A stretch of 64,000 bases of DNA from VRUE01 sp036276735. GTDB taxonomy: Bacteria; Actinomycetota; Thermoleophilia; Solirubrobacterales; 70-9. Every line of letters begins with the position of its first letter. Position 1 is the first letter of the stretch. The stretch covers positions 1 through 64,000 of the forward strand of contig DASUOH010000023.1 in NCBI GenBank assembly GCA_036276735.1, written 5' to 3'. A model generated the notes under the pieces. It made no database searches, was not told the origin of the DNA, and saw only the letters and a list, made by a program, of their open reading frames with translations. This document shows, one piece after another, positions 1 to 8,017 of the stretch. The position numbers were made by a program, and so were the translations under genes.

Positions 1-1067
1 CCGTCGAGGTCGGCGAGGCGGCCGGCGGCGAGCAGGCCCTCGACCTCCTCGGCTTGGATCCAGTCGATCTCGACGGCGGCTCCTTGATGGAACCCGGCGT
101 GCTTGAGGCTCTCGACGACGGACAGGTAGGCGTCGGCGAGCTGGACGTACTTGCCGATCAGACCGATCCGCACGGGGGTCGTGGCGGCGTCGACCTTGGC
201 GACGACCTGCTCCCACGGGGTCAGGTCGAGGTCGGCGGCGGAGTCCTCCAGGCGCAGCACCTCGCACACGACCTCGTCGAGGCCCTCCTCGTGGAGGATC
301 AGCGGCAGCTCGTAGATGTTGCGGGCATCGGCGGCGTTCACGACCGCCTTGGCGTCGACGTCGCAGAGATTGGAGATCTTGACCTTGAGGTCGTCGCTCA
401 GCGGCCGCTCGCTGCGGCACACGATCAGGTCGGGCTGGATGCCGCGGCTGCGCAGCTCGGTCACCGAGTGCTGCGTCGGCTTGGTCTTCTGCTCCCCGGC
501 CGGACCGATGAACGGCACCAGGGTGACGTGGACGTAGCAGACGTTGTCGCGCCCGACGTCGAGGCGGAACTGCCGGATCGCCTCGAGGAACGGGAGGATC
601 TCGATGTCGCCGACCGTGCCGCCGACCTCGGTGATGACGACGTCGATGTCGTCGTTCGCCAGCCGGCTGATCCGGCGCTTGATCTCGTCGGTGATGTGCG
701 GGATGACCTGGACGGTCGCCCCGAGGTAATCGCCGCGCCGCTCACGGTTGATCACGGTGTTGTAGACGGCGCCCGCGGTGACGTTTGACGCGCGCGTCGT
801 GTTCTCGTCGGTGAAGCGCTCGTAGTGGCCGAGGTCCAGGTCGGTCTCGGCACCGTCCTCGGTGACGAAGACCTCGCCATGCTGGAAGGGGCTCATCGTC
901 CCTGGGTCGACGTTGACGTAGGGATCGAACTTCTGCAGCTGGACCCGGTAGCCGCGCGAGACGAGGAGGCGGCCGATCGAGGCTGCGGCGATGCCCTTGC
1001 CGAGAGCCGAGACGACCCCGCCGGTGACGAATATGAAGCGAGTGTCTCCTGGTTTGGCCCGACTCAT
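1..1067 (-). CDS. pyrG: CTP synthase (N-terminal part, runs off left edge)
   Basis: Makes CTP from UTP, ATP and glutamine in the cytoplasm. About 355 of the usual 540-560 residues are present: the whole amidoligase domain, with the P-loop GGVVSALGKG near residue 15 and the conserved stretch around FDPYVNVDPGTMSP near residue 47, and the beginning of the class I glutaminase domain (IGLIGKYVQL near residue 300). The C-terminus with the catalytic Cys lies outside the window. The ATG at 1067 overlaps the stop of the upstream MraY-like gene (ATGA), so it is translated as the last visible member of the tlyA-to-pyrG operon. Family assignment is secure. Confidence 0.97.
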   Translation of the reverse strand, partial: MSRAKPGDTRFIFVTGGVVSALGKGIAAASIGRLLVSRGYRVQLQKFDPYVNVDPGTMSPFQHGEVFVTEDGAETDLDLGHYERFTDENTTRASNVTAGAVYNTVINRERRGDYLGATVQVIPHITDEIKRRISRLANDDIDVVITEVGGTVGDIEILPFLEAIRQFRLDVGRDNVCYVHVTLVPFIGPAGEQKTKPTQHSVTELRSRGIQPDLIVCRSERPLSDDLKVKISNLCDVDAKAVVNAADARNIYELPLILHEEGLDEVVCEVLRLEDSAADLDLTPWEQVVAKVDAATTPVRIGLIGKYVQLADAYLSVVESLKHAGFHQGAAVEIDWIQAEEVEGLLAAGRLADLD

Positions 1068-1900
1068 GCTCTGCCGAGCGAGTCTAACCAGCGCAGGGGC
1101 GGAACTCGCTCGATCGCGGCCGAGATCGAGCGCAACTCCCCGTAGACGGTCAAAGCGCTGATCGCAAATAGCGCGATCAGCCGCGCGTCGCCTCCGAGCG
1201 AGGTCAGCAGCCAGACGCCGGTGACGGCGCCGATCAGGTTGGAGCCGGTGTCGCCGAGCATCGCCCGCTCGCGCAGCGTGAACCAGGCGCCGACCGCGAT
1301 CGGTCCGGCGAAGACACCGAGCAGCTCCAACGGCGCCAGCGTCCAGGCGCCGAGGCAGAGGCCGACGCCGAGCAGTGCCAGTCCCTTCTCCGCACGTCCC
1401 GGGCGCAGGTCGAGCAGGTTGAAGGCGTTGGTCGCCAGGATCAGCAGCGCCACGTCGGCCAGATAGCGCCACGACTCCAGCCCCCGTCCGGAGACCACGT
1501 AGGCGGCGAGCGCCAGCGCCCCGATCGCCTTGATCGCGCCGGTCGAGAGCCGCCCTTCCCGCAACGCCCGCGCGTGGCCGCGCCAGCCCCGGGGCGTGGT
1601 GACCGCCTCGCCGCGACCCAGCGAGTCGTCGAGGAAGCCGAGGAAGGCGACCCCGAGCAGGTACGGCATCCAGCGCCGCAGCTCGGGATCGAGCAGGTCC
1701 AGGTCAGCGCGATCGTCGAGGAAGGCAAGCGGCGCGAGGGCGACCAGGGCCGCGGTCGCCAACACGGCCCCGAGCGGGAAGGCAAGCATGCGGCCTCGGT
1801 AGTTCTGACGCGCCAGCCCGGCGTCGAGCAGCCCGCGCACCCCGGCCGGCACGACCAGCAGGCCGACCGCGATCCCGGCGAGGACTCCGACCCAGGTCAC
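1064..1900 (-). CDS. MraY/WecA-like membrane glycosyl-phosphotransferase homologue
   Basis: A 278-residue polytopic membrane protein with about eight or nine hydrophobic segments. It shows glycosyltransferase-family-4 motifs: FLGFLDDSLG near residue 95 (acidic pair), NAFNLLDLRPGR near residue 157 and LGDTGSNLIG near residue 214. These match the catalytic loops of enzymes that move a phospho-sugar from UDP-sugar to polyprenyl phosphate. It is shorter than MraY (about 320-360 aa) and I do not see the His-rich loop of MraY, so the substrate is unknown and it may be a specialised or degenerate member. It overlaps mctB upstream and pyrG downstream by 4 nt each, indicating tight co-translation. Confidence 0.8.
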   Translation of the reverse strand: MTWVGVLAGIAVGLLVVPAGVRGLLDAGLARQNYRGRMLAFPLGAVLATAALVALAPLAFLDDRADLDLLDPELRRWMPYLLGVAFLGFLDDSLGRGEAVTTPRGWRGHARALREGRLSTGAIKAIGALALAAYVVSGRGLESWRYLADVALLILATNAFNLLDLRPGRAEKGLALLGVGLCLGAWTLAPLELLGVFAGPIAVGAWFTLRERAMLGDTGSNLIGAVTGVWLLTSLGGDARLIALFAISALTVYGELRSISAAIERVPPLRWLDSLGRA

Positions 1901-2766
1901 GGTCGGCGCGGTGCCAGCAGATCGGGCAGCAGGCGGTCGGCGCTTCCCTTGACGCCGAAGCTGCCCTCAGCGCCCAGCAGCGCGAACACCGTCGCCACGT
2001 GCCCCGCGATCAGGTCGACGTCGTCGACGCTGGAGAGCTCGGTGCTCTGGAAGAAGGAGATCGACGAGGGCTCGGCGTCGGTCGTCTCGACGCCCACCGC
2101 CGGCACGCGGGTCGCGGCGATCCCCTCCGCCAGGCCGGCCTCGAGCCGGCCGGTGGCAGCCCGCTGCAGCGGTCCCATGTCCTGCGGCTGGTCGCGGACG
2201 AGGATCACCGCGCCGAGCCGGCCGAAGTCGCCGCTCGCCCGTGAGAAGAGCCGGCTGCGAACCCGCTCCAGGAGCGCTCCGCCGAGGACCAGCTGCCTGC
2301 CGACCCCGATCCCGAGGGCAGTCTGGCTGTCCGGGTTCTCCGCCAGGTCGGCGAAGCGGGTCTTCGAAAGGTCCTCGGCGAGCGACGCGAAGTCGACCGG
2401 CTCGCGCACGACGCCAACGCCGACGAGCCGGGCGCCGGTCGGAGCGAGCGCCTCCTCGATCCCGTCGGCGACGTCGTAGGGATAGCCGCCGAGGGCGACG
2501 ACGCCGACCCGGACGCCGCGCAGCTCGCCACGGACCAGGGCCGGATAGACGCTGTCGCCGAACTCGTTGGCCCGCGCCAGTTCGCCGCTCAGCTGGTCGG
2601 CCCGTTCGCGGGCGTCCTCGAGGTTGCCGGTCAGGCTGCGCTCCAGATCGCGGCGGGTGTCGTCGATCGCGTCCCCGCCCAGCGCGGCGCCGATCACGAT
2701 CCCGATCGCAAGGGCCAGGAAGACAGCGATCAGCGAGGTCGCGTGGTAGCGGGCGCTGTAACCCAT
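1897..2766 (-). CDS. mctB: MctB family copper-transport/envelope protein
   Basis: 289 residues with one N-terminal membrane anchor (about residues 10-32, ending in IGAALGG), a short coiled coil and a long extracytoplasmic domain. The family is the Mycobacterium MctB/Rv1698 group, which lies between steA and pyrG in many Actinobacteria exactly as here. In mycobacteria it has been linked to copper efflux or an envelope channel; whether that holds in this organism is inference. Assignment rests on the N-terminal signature and the gene order steA-mctB-(MraY-like)-pyrG. The stop overlaps the next gene by 4 nt. Confidence 0.82.
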   Translation of the reverse strand: MGYSARYHATSLIAVFLALAIGIVIGAALGGDAIDDTRRDLERSLTGNLEDARERADQLSGELARANEFGDSVYPALVRGELRGVRVGVVALGGYPYDVADGIEEALAPTGARLVGVGVVREPVDFASLAEDLSKTRFADLAENPDSQTALGIGVGRQLVLGGALLERVRSRLFSRASGDFGRLGAVILVRDQPQDMGPLQRAATGRLEAGLAEGIAATRVPAVGVETTDAEPSSISFFQSTELSSVDDVDLIAGHVATVFALLGAEGSFGVKGSADRLLPDLLAPRRP

Positions 2767-2795
2767 CGGTGCGAGAGGCTAGACGGTCCGGCCCG

Positions 2796-3986
2796 CTACA
2801 GCCCGAGCCAGATCTTCAGCTTCAGCCAGAGCAGGTCGACCAGCTCGCCGAGCGCCGGGGAGGCGATCACGAGGATCGCGAGGAGGATCGCGAAGGCGGC
2901 GAGGAACGGGGCCAGCGGGCCGAGCCCGGCGCCCGGGTTGTAGAGGCGGCTGACCCCCTTGGCGTCGACCAGCTTGTCGCCGATCCGCAACCGCGTCAGG
3001 AAGGTGGAGGACATACCGGCCCGCTTGCGGTCGAGGAACTCGATCAGGTTGAAATGGGCGCCGACGGCGACGATCAGGTCGGCGCCCTTCTCGTAGGCCA
3101 TCAGCATCGCGACGTCCTCGCTGGTGCCGGCGGCCGGGAGGAGCGTGTGGTCCAGGCCCAGCTCGAGCAGCCGCTCACGTCCCGGCGCCCGCCCGTCGGG
3201 GTAGGCGTGGACGATCAGCTCGGCCCCGCAGCGCAGCGCCGCGTTGCCCGCCGAGTCCATGTCGCCGAGGATGATGTCGGGGGTGAGGCCCGCCTCGAGC
3301 GCCCCGTCGGCGCCGCCGTCGACCGCGACGACGACCGGTCGCACGTCGCGGATGTAGGCACGCAGCGCTTTCAGGTCGCGGCGGTGCCGGTCGCCGCGAA
3401 CGACGATCAGGACGTGCCGGTCGCGGAAGGCGGTCCGCGTCGGCGGGAACTCGATCGCGCCGGCGAGCAGATCGGTCTCCTGGCGCACGTGCGCGACGGT
3501 GTTCTCGGCGAAGGCGGCGAGTGCCTCGTCGACCCGCTCGCGCTGCTGTTCGTAGCGCCGCTCGAGCTCCTCGACCGTGAGCGCCTCCCCGCGCAGCACC
3601 TGGCGCTCGCCGCGGCCCACCCTGCCCCCGGTCACCGTCACCTCGTCGCCGTCCTCGAGCAGCTCGAAGGGATCGCCCTCGGTCGCGTCCACGAGCTTGA
3701 CCCCGGCGCGGGCGAGCAGCAGCGGGCCGGCGTTCGGATAGCGACCGTCGGTCGACTCGGAAGCGTTGATCACAGCGCGCACGCCGGTTGCGATCAGCTC
3801 CTCGGCGGCGATCCGGTCGATGTTGCGGTGGTCGATCACGGCGACGTCGCCGGGCGCCAGCCGCTTCACCAGCTCCTTGGTGCGGCGGCCGAGCCGCGCC
3901 GTGCCCGCAACTCCCCCGTTCCCGTCCGACCCGTTGCGACGCGAGAGCAGCGCAGGCAGACGACGGTAGCCGGCGGTGGTAGCCAC
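2796..3986 (-). CDS. steA: SteA-like protein with thiamine-pyrophosphokinase-type fold and membrane tail
   Basis: 396 residues. The N-terminal region contains ELVKRLAPGDVAVIDHRNID and then ASESTDGRYPN, typical of SteA. The middle has a TPK-like nucleotide-binding segment (TPDIILGDMDS near residue 240). A single hydrophobic helix near residues 365-385 anchors the C-terminus. SteA proteins in Corynebacterium act with SteB in septal cell-wall remodelling and daughter-cell separation. Here it sits between recN and mctB, the usual actinobacterial order. Catalytic activity as a pyrophosphokinase is not established for the family. Confidence 0.88.
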   Translation of the reverse strand: MATTAGYRRLPALLSRRNGSDGNGGVAGTARLGRRTKELVKRLAPGDVAVIDHRNIDRIAAEELIATGVRAVINASESTDGRYPNAGPLLLARAGVKLVDATEGDPFELLEDGDEVTVTGGRVGRGERQVLRGEALTVEELERRYEQQRERVDEALAAFAENTVAHVRQETDLLAGAIEFPPTRTAFRDRHVLIVVRGDRHRRDLKALRAYIRDVRPVVVAVDGGADGALEAGLTPDIILGDMDSAGNAALRCGAELIVHAYPDGRAPGRERLLELGLDHTLLPAAGTSEDVAMLMAYEKGADLIVAVGAHFNLIEFLDRKRAGMSSTFLTRLRIGDKLVDAKGVSRLYNPGAGLGPLAPFLAAFAILLAILVIASPALGELVDLLWLKLKIWLGL

Positions 3987-4026
3987 CGGACAAGCCTAGA
4001 GGCTGTCCGGCCGGGCTATGCGCAGG

Positions 4027-5709
4027 TCAGGCAGCCTTTAGAAGCTCGCGGGCGTGCTGGGTGGCGGCCTCGTCGGAGCTCGCGCCGCCGAGCATGCGAC
4101 GGATCTCCTCGACGACGGCGTCGCCGTCGAGCCGATCGACGCTCGCCGTCGCGGTCTCGCCGCCCAGATCCTTGCGGAGCCGGAAGTGCGCTTCGGCGAG
4201 CGAGGCGACCTGGGGCAGGTGGGTGATGCAGATGACCTGACGCTCCGCGCCGAGCGCCCGCAGCCGCTCGCCGACGGCGCGGGCGGTGTTGCCGCCGACG
4301 CCGGCGTCGATCTCGTCGAAGACGAGGGTGCCGGTGGCGGCGGCGGCGCCGAGGCCGCTCAGGGCGAGCATCACGCGGGACAGCTCGCCGCCGGACGCCG
4401 CGTCGCGGAGGGGAGCCGGCTCGAGCCCGGGGTTGGGCGCCAGCCGCAGCTCTACCGTCTCGGCGCCGTCGGGGCCGAAGCCGTCCGGATGAGGATCGAG
4501 GACGACGTCGAGCCGGGCGCCGGGCATCGCCAGCCGCTCCAGCTCCACCGCGACCCGCTCGCGCAACGGCTCGACCGCCGCGGCACGGCTCTCGCCGAGG
4601 CGGACGGCGAGGTCGCGTCGCGCCGCCTCCGCCTCCGCCAGCGCGGCCTCGGCCTCCGCGCCGCGCTCCTCGGCGCCCTCCAGTCGCTCGATCTCCTCCC
4701 TACAGCGCTCGGCGTGGCCGAGCACCGACTCGACGCTGCCGCCGTGCTTGCGCTTCAACCGCTCGATTGACTCGGCCCGCTCCTCGACGGCGGCCAGGCG
4801 CGCCGGGTCCGCCTCTATCCGCTCGCCGTACCCGCGCAACTCGCTGGTCACGTCGTCGAGCTCCACCGCAAGCGCCGCAACTCGCGTCGCGAGCCGATCG
4901 AGGTCCGCATCTACGCCGTCCAGGGCCGACAACGCCGCTTCCGCCTGGGCGATCGCGGCAGTCGCCCCGCCCCCGTCCGCTTCGGCGCCGGCAAGGGTCG
5001 CGAGAGCCGCGCCGGCGGCCTCGCGCAGCGCCTCGGCGTGGCGCAGGCGCTCGCGCTCCGCCCCCAGCTCCGGCTCCTCGGCCGGATCTGGAGCAACCTC
5101 CTCGATCTCGGCCAGCTCGTAGCGGTACAGATCGAGGTCGCGCTCGCGGTTGCCGTCCTGCTCGCGCAGAGCCGCGAGCGCCGCTTCGCGCCGCAGGCAC
5201 TCGCGATGCGACTCGCGGTAGCGGCCCAGCAGGTCGAGGTGCTCCGAGCCGGCGAAGCGGTCGAGGACGTCCGCTTGGGCCGAGGCGATGGTCAGCCGCC
5301 GGTGCTCGTGCTGGCCGTAGAAGGCGATCAGCCTGCCGCCCAGCAGCCGCAGGTCAGACGCGGAGGCGGCGCGGCCGGCGACGAAGGCGGAGGTGCGACC
5401 GGAGGCCGAGACCCGCCGTCCCAGGACCACCTCCTCAGCTCCTTCGGGCAGGCGCTCCGCCAGGTCGGCGAACTCGGGCTCCTCGAGCAGCCCGACCGGC
5501 AGGTCAAAGACGCCCTCGACCCATGCCTCGGCGGCGCCCGGCCGAACGATGTGGGAGCGGGCCTTGCAGCCCATCAGGAGGTCGAGGGAATGGGCCAGCA
5601 CGGTCTTGCCGGCGCCGGTCTCCCCCGTGATCGCGTTCAACCCCTCGCCCAGCCGCAGCTCCGCCCGCTCGATCAGCAGCAGGTTCTCGATCCGCAGCTC
5701 GCGCAGCAT
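4027..5709 (-). CDS. recN: DNA repair protein RecN
   Basis: 560-residue SMC-like ATPase acting early in double-strand-break repair. Visible parts: Walker A GETGAGKT near residue 30; a long alanine/glutamate/arginine-rich coiled-coil middle (about 170-380); the ABC signature SGGELSRVML near 435; and Walker B LVFDEIDAGVGG near 457. Length matches the family (550-580 aa). It lies between nadK and steA, as in Mycobacterium and many other Actinobacteria. The 126-nt gap to nadK carries a hairpin repeat (5764-5814). Confidence 0.96.
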   Translation of the reverse strand: MLRELRIENLLLIERAELRLGEGLNAITGETGAGKTVLAHSLDLLMGCKARSHIVRPGAAEAWVEGVFDLPVGLLEEPEFADLAERLPEGAEEVVLGRRVSASGRTSAFVAGRAASASDLRLLGGRLIAFYGQHEHRRLTIASAQADVLDRFAGSEHLDLLGRYRESHRECLRREAALAALREQDGNRERDLDLYRYELAEIEEVAPDPAEEPELGAERERLRHAEALREAAGAALATLAGAEADGGGATAAIAQAEAALSALDGVDADLDRLATRVAALAVELDDVTSELRGYGERIEADPARLAAVEERAESIERLKRKHGGSVESVLGHAERCREEIERLEGAEERGAEAEAALAEAEAARRDLAVRLGESRAAAVEPLRERVAVELERLAMPGARLDVVLDPHPDGFGPDGAETVELRLAPNPGLEPAPLRDAASGGELSRVMLALSGLGAAAATGTLVFDEIDAGVGGNTARAVGERLRALGAERQVICITHLPQVASLAEAHFRLRKDLGGETATASVDRLDGDAVVEEIRRMLGGASSDEAATQHARELLKAA

Positions 5710-5763
5710 GCGCCCTGTCTAGCACCTGGCCCGGCGGGTCTGAGGGCAGCTGGCCAAGCAGAT

Positions 5764-5814
5764 CAAGGACGCAGGGAGCGTGGCGTGCTTTGCACGCGAG
5801 CGACCGAGGACGCA
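5764..5814. repeat. Dispersed hairpin repeat, copy 1
   Basis: A short imperfect repeat between nadK and recN: flanks CAAGGACGCAGGGAG and CGAGGACGCA around a hairpin whose stem is GCGTGC-TTT-GCACGC. The same flanks with a different hairpin core occur at 62235-62285. The constant flanks with a variable but self-complementary core resemble REP/BIME-type palindromic repeats. It could act as an RNA stabiliser or transcription pause between the two genes; no function is shown. Confidence 0.55.
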
Positions 5815-5836
5815 GATATGCGCCGGTCAGGTGGCC

Positions 5837-6703
5837 TCAGACGGCCAGGTGACCGAACTTCTCGCGAATCCGATGGTAGAAGCTCGTCCCGGGCAGCTGG
5901 GCGAGGCGGCCAGCCCCTTGCGCGAAGCGCACCTCCAGCTCGCCGCCGGAGGCGAGCATCCCGGCCGGCTCCCCATCGACGGCGACGTCGACCGGCTGGC
6001 GCCCCCGCGCATTGCCGACGTGCAGGACGTCGCCGGGGGCGACGACGAGGGCGCGCGCGGTCAGCGAATGGGGCGCGATGTAGCTGACGACGTACCCCTC
6101 GACGCCCCAGGCCAGTATCGGGCCCTGGTTGGCGAGGTTGTAGCCGGTGGAGCCGACAGGCGTGGCGGCGACCAGCCCGTCGCAGCGGACGTGCCCGACC
6201 TCCTCGCCGGCGATCTTGTAGCTGAGCTCGGCGACGCGGTCATGCGGGCGGCGGATGAAGCCGACGTCGTTGAGGGCAACCCGAGCCGTGCCGTCGACCT
6301 CCACCCGGAGCCCCGGCAGGTCGATCGCTTCCGTTTCCCCCTCGAAGGCGCGTCGCACCCCTTCATCGGCCGCGTCGCGCTCGACCGCCGCCAGGAAGCC
6401 GACGGTGCCGAAGTTGACCCCGAAGACTGGAACGCCGCTGCCGGCGAAATGGCGCAGCGCGTGGAGGATCGAACCGTCGCCGCCGAGGACGACGCAGAGA
6501 TCGGCCTGCTGGGGCAGCTGGTCGACCGGCTCGATGCCGGCGGCGGCCTCGCCGTGCTTTTCGAGCTCCTGGGCGGTTGCCACCAATCGCCAACCTGCGT
6601 CCACAGCAGCCGCTGCCACGAGACGAACGGCTTCGGTCGGGAAAGGCGGATGGGAGTGGCTGATCAGCGTCGCCACCCGTTCGGGCGCGCGCTCGCCGCT
6701 CAC
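5837..6703 (-). CDS. nadK: NAD kinase
   Basis: 288 residues. Phosphorylates NAD to NADP in the cytoplasm. Diagnostic motifs: GGDGSILHALR near residue 74, NDVGFIRR near residue 150 (equivalent to the NE/D motif) and VGSTGYNLANQGPI near residue 185. Length is typical. The start overlaps the tlyA stop by 4 nt, so the two are translationally coupled. The order tlyA-nadK-recN is conserved across Actinobacteria. Confidence 0.96.
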   Translation of the reverse strand: MSGERAPERVATLISHSHPPFPTEAVRLVAAAAVDAGWRLVATAQELEKHGEAAAGIEPVDQLPQQADLCVVLGGDGSILHALRHFAGSGVPVFGVNFGTVGFLAAVERDAADEGVRRAFEGETEAIDLPGLRVEVDGTARVALNDVGFIRRPHDRVAELSYKIAGEEVGHVRCDGLVAATPVGSTGYNLANQGPILAWGVEGYVVSYIAPHSLTARALVVAPGDVLHVGNARGRQPVDVAVDGEPAGMLASGGELEVRFAQGAGRLAQLPGTSFYHRIREKFGHLAV

Positions 6704-7479
6704 GGGTCCACCTCAACCACCGCCGCCTCGAGGTCTGCGAGCGGCTCTCCGCCGCCGCACCAGACGAAGGTCTCGCGGTTGCCTTTCGGGCCGGGCAGGC
6801 CGGAGGAGGCGAAGCTGCGCACCGGCAGGCCGAGCTCCGCGGCGCAGCTCGCCACCGTCAGGATCGCCTCGCGGCGATCGGCGGCATCGCGGACGACACC
6901 CTTGCGCACCCGCTCGCGACCCAGCTCGAACTGCGGCTTCACCATCGCCAACACCTCGCCGCCCGGCGAGAGGCAGGCGGCCACGGCGGGCAGCACCTTG
7001 CGCAGCGAGATGAAGGAGAGGTCCATCGTCGCCAGGCTCGGCGCGAAGGGCAGGTCGGCGGGCTCCAGCTGACGCGCGTTCCGGCGCTCGACGACCACGA
7101 CGCGCGGATCTTCCCTGAGGCGCAGGTCGAGCTGGCCGTAGGCGACGTCGACCGCCGCCACCCGGGTGGCGCCACGCTGCAAGAGGCAGTCGGTGAAACC
7201 GCCCGTCGAGGCGCCAACGTCGAGGCAGTCACGACCGTCGACGTCGACTGCCAGCGCCTCCAGCGCGTTGTCGAGCTTGATCCCGCCGCGCGAGACGAAG
7301 CGAGGGCCCTCGTCGACCAGCAGCTCGGCGTCAGGCTCGACGAGTTGGCTGGGTCGCAGGGCCACCGGGCCGTCGCGGCCCACCCGCACCTCACCCGCCC
7401 GCACGGCGCCCGCGGCTGCGGACCGCGATGGGAACAGCCCCCGCTCGGCCAGCACCGCGTCGATCCGCGTCTTCGTCAC
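6700..7479 (-). CDS. tlyA: TlyA family rRNA 2'-O-methyltransferase
   Basis: 259 residues: an N-terminal S4 RNA-binding domain (residues 1-60) followed by an FtsJ/RrmJ-type methyltransferase fold (CLDVGASTGGFTDCLL near 85, TMDLSFISL near 150, MVKPQFELGRE near 180). TlyA methylates 2'-O positions in 16S and 23S rRNA in mycobacteria and affects capreomycin sensitivity; the old name haemolysin is misleading. It is the first gene of the leftward tlyA-nadK-recN-steA-mctB-pyrG series. Its upstream side borders the putative small transcript and the integrative element. Confidence 0.94.
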   Translation of the reverse strand: MTKTRIDAVLAERGLFPSRSAAAGAVRAGEVRVGRDGPVALRPSQLVEPDAELLVDEGPRFVSRGGIKLDNALEALAVDVDGRDCLDVGASTGGFTDCLLQRGATRVAAVDVAYGQLDLRLREDPRVVVVERRNARQLEPADLPFAPSLATMDLSFISLRKVLPAVAACLSPGGEVLAMVKPQFELGRERVRKGVVRDAADRREAILTVASCAAELGLPVRSFASSGLPGPKGNRETFVWCGGGEPLADLEAAVVEVDP

Positions 7480-7523
7480 GCGAGAACCGTACCGCCGCCC
7501 CCTCGACGGTCTTGAATTCCCCC

Positions 7524-7552
7524 TTGCGAGATGTTTAGGCCCTCATTAGAAT
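7524..7552 (+). promoter_or_regulatory. Sigma70-type promoter facing the element
   Basis: TTGCGA (7524-7529), a 17-bp spacer, then TAGAAT (7547-7552). The -10 box matches the consensus at five of six positions and the spacing is optimal. Transcription would begin near 7558 and run rightwards through 300 bases of non-housekeeping composition into the hairpin terminator at 7830-7860. Read by eye only. Confidence 0.5.
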
Positions 7553-7557
7553 TGGGT

Positions 7558-7862
7558 AGCAGAATCGCTCAAAGGGGCGAGCCAGGCGCGAAGAGGCTCT
7601 GTGACTCGCCTCACACACAAATCGCACGTATGTTCGTACTCTGAATTCAAGGATTCGATCGAGAGGACGATTAAGCGACACGAAGACTTCTTGGCTGAAC
7701 CCGGCGCCGCACAAATGGCTCCATCGCCTCCCAACGATGCAGCCCCAGCGGCATCAAACAGGGCTCACCTACCTCCCACGGATCCACATATATAGAGATA
7801 CATATCTCTCCTCCCTGTAGTAACCCCAGAAACGCCTCGCCTCCCCCGGCGGGGCGTTTTCT
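7558..7862 (+). ncRNA. Putative small RNA whose 3' end is the attachment site
   Basis: About 305 nt bounded by a good promoter (7524-7552) and a strong intrinsic terminator (7830-7860). Composition is clearly less GC-rich than neighbouring genes. A 64-codon frame from GTG 7601, preceded by AGAGG, exists, but its third-position GC is only about half and it resembles nothing I know, so a non-coding RNA is preferred. The last about 75 nt (from the TAGAGATAC motif near 7795 on) resemble sequence at 17985-18030, which suggests two related RNAs or sites. I cannot match it to tmRNA, RNase P RNA, SRP RNA or 6S RNA. Confidence 0.4.
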
Positions 7863-7868
7863 GTTGGG
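7805..7868. repeat. attL, 64-bp direct repeat
   Basis: Identical to 15678-15741 over 64 bp; similarity stops abruptly at both ends of the repeat. It contains CTCCCTGTAGTAACCCCAG and a complete hairpin terminator. This copy continues leftwards into the promoter-bearing putative RNA, so it is probably the reconstituted 3' end of the target transcript. The 24 bases from 7811 recur at 18007-18030. Confidence 0.85.
7830..7860 (+). terminator. Intrinsic terminator inside attL
   Basis: 12-bp stem AAACGCCTCGCC / GGCGGGGCGTTT with one G-T pair and a 6-nt loop TCCCCC, followed by T and CTG. Adjacent CAG/CTG can extend the stem, so it may work in both directions. An exact second copy lies in attR (15703-15733). 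Confidence 0.75.
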
Positions 7869-7943
7869 CGGGGCTCTAGCAAGCGGAATATGCGCACTCC
7901 GCGCGGCGGCTAGGTCGGCAACCGTGGCGCTCGCTCGGCGCTC

Positions 7944-7970
7944 GTGCCACAGTCGGTGCCACGGTCAGAC
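7944..7970. repeat. Arm-type integrase site, left
   Basis: Two GTGCCAC heptamers 11 bp apart followed by GGTCAGAC, 75 bp inside attL. The equivalent at 15563-15589 differs at one base of 27 and has the same orientation. Position and repetition suit arm-type binding sites for the integrase N-domain or its directionality factor; this is inference. Confidence 0.6.
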
Positions 7971-8017
7971 AGCGGGTCACGCAAGGGGCGGGGGCCTGCC
8001 GGTTGCCCGCAGGGCGA

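Noticed and set aside
7601..7795. 64-codon rightward frame upstream of attL
   Set aside because: It has an AGAGG-like site and a GTG start, but third-position GC is near half in a genome with strongly GC-rich third positions and it matches nothing known; a non-coding RNA fits better. Kept as an alternative in the ncRNA entry.
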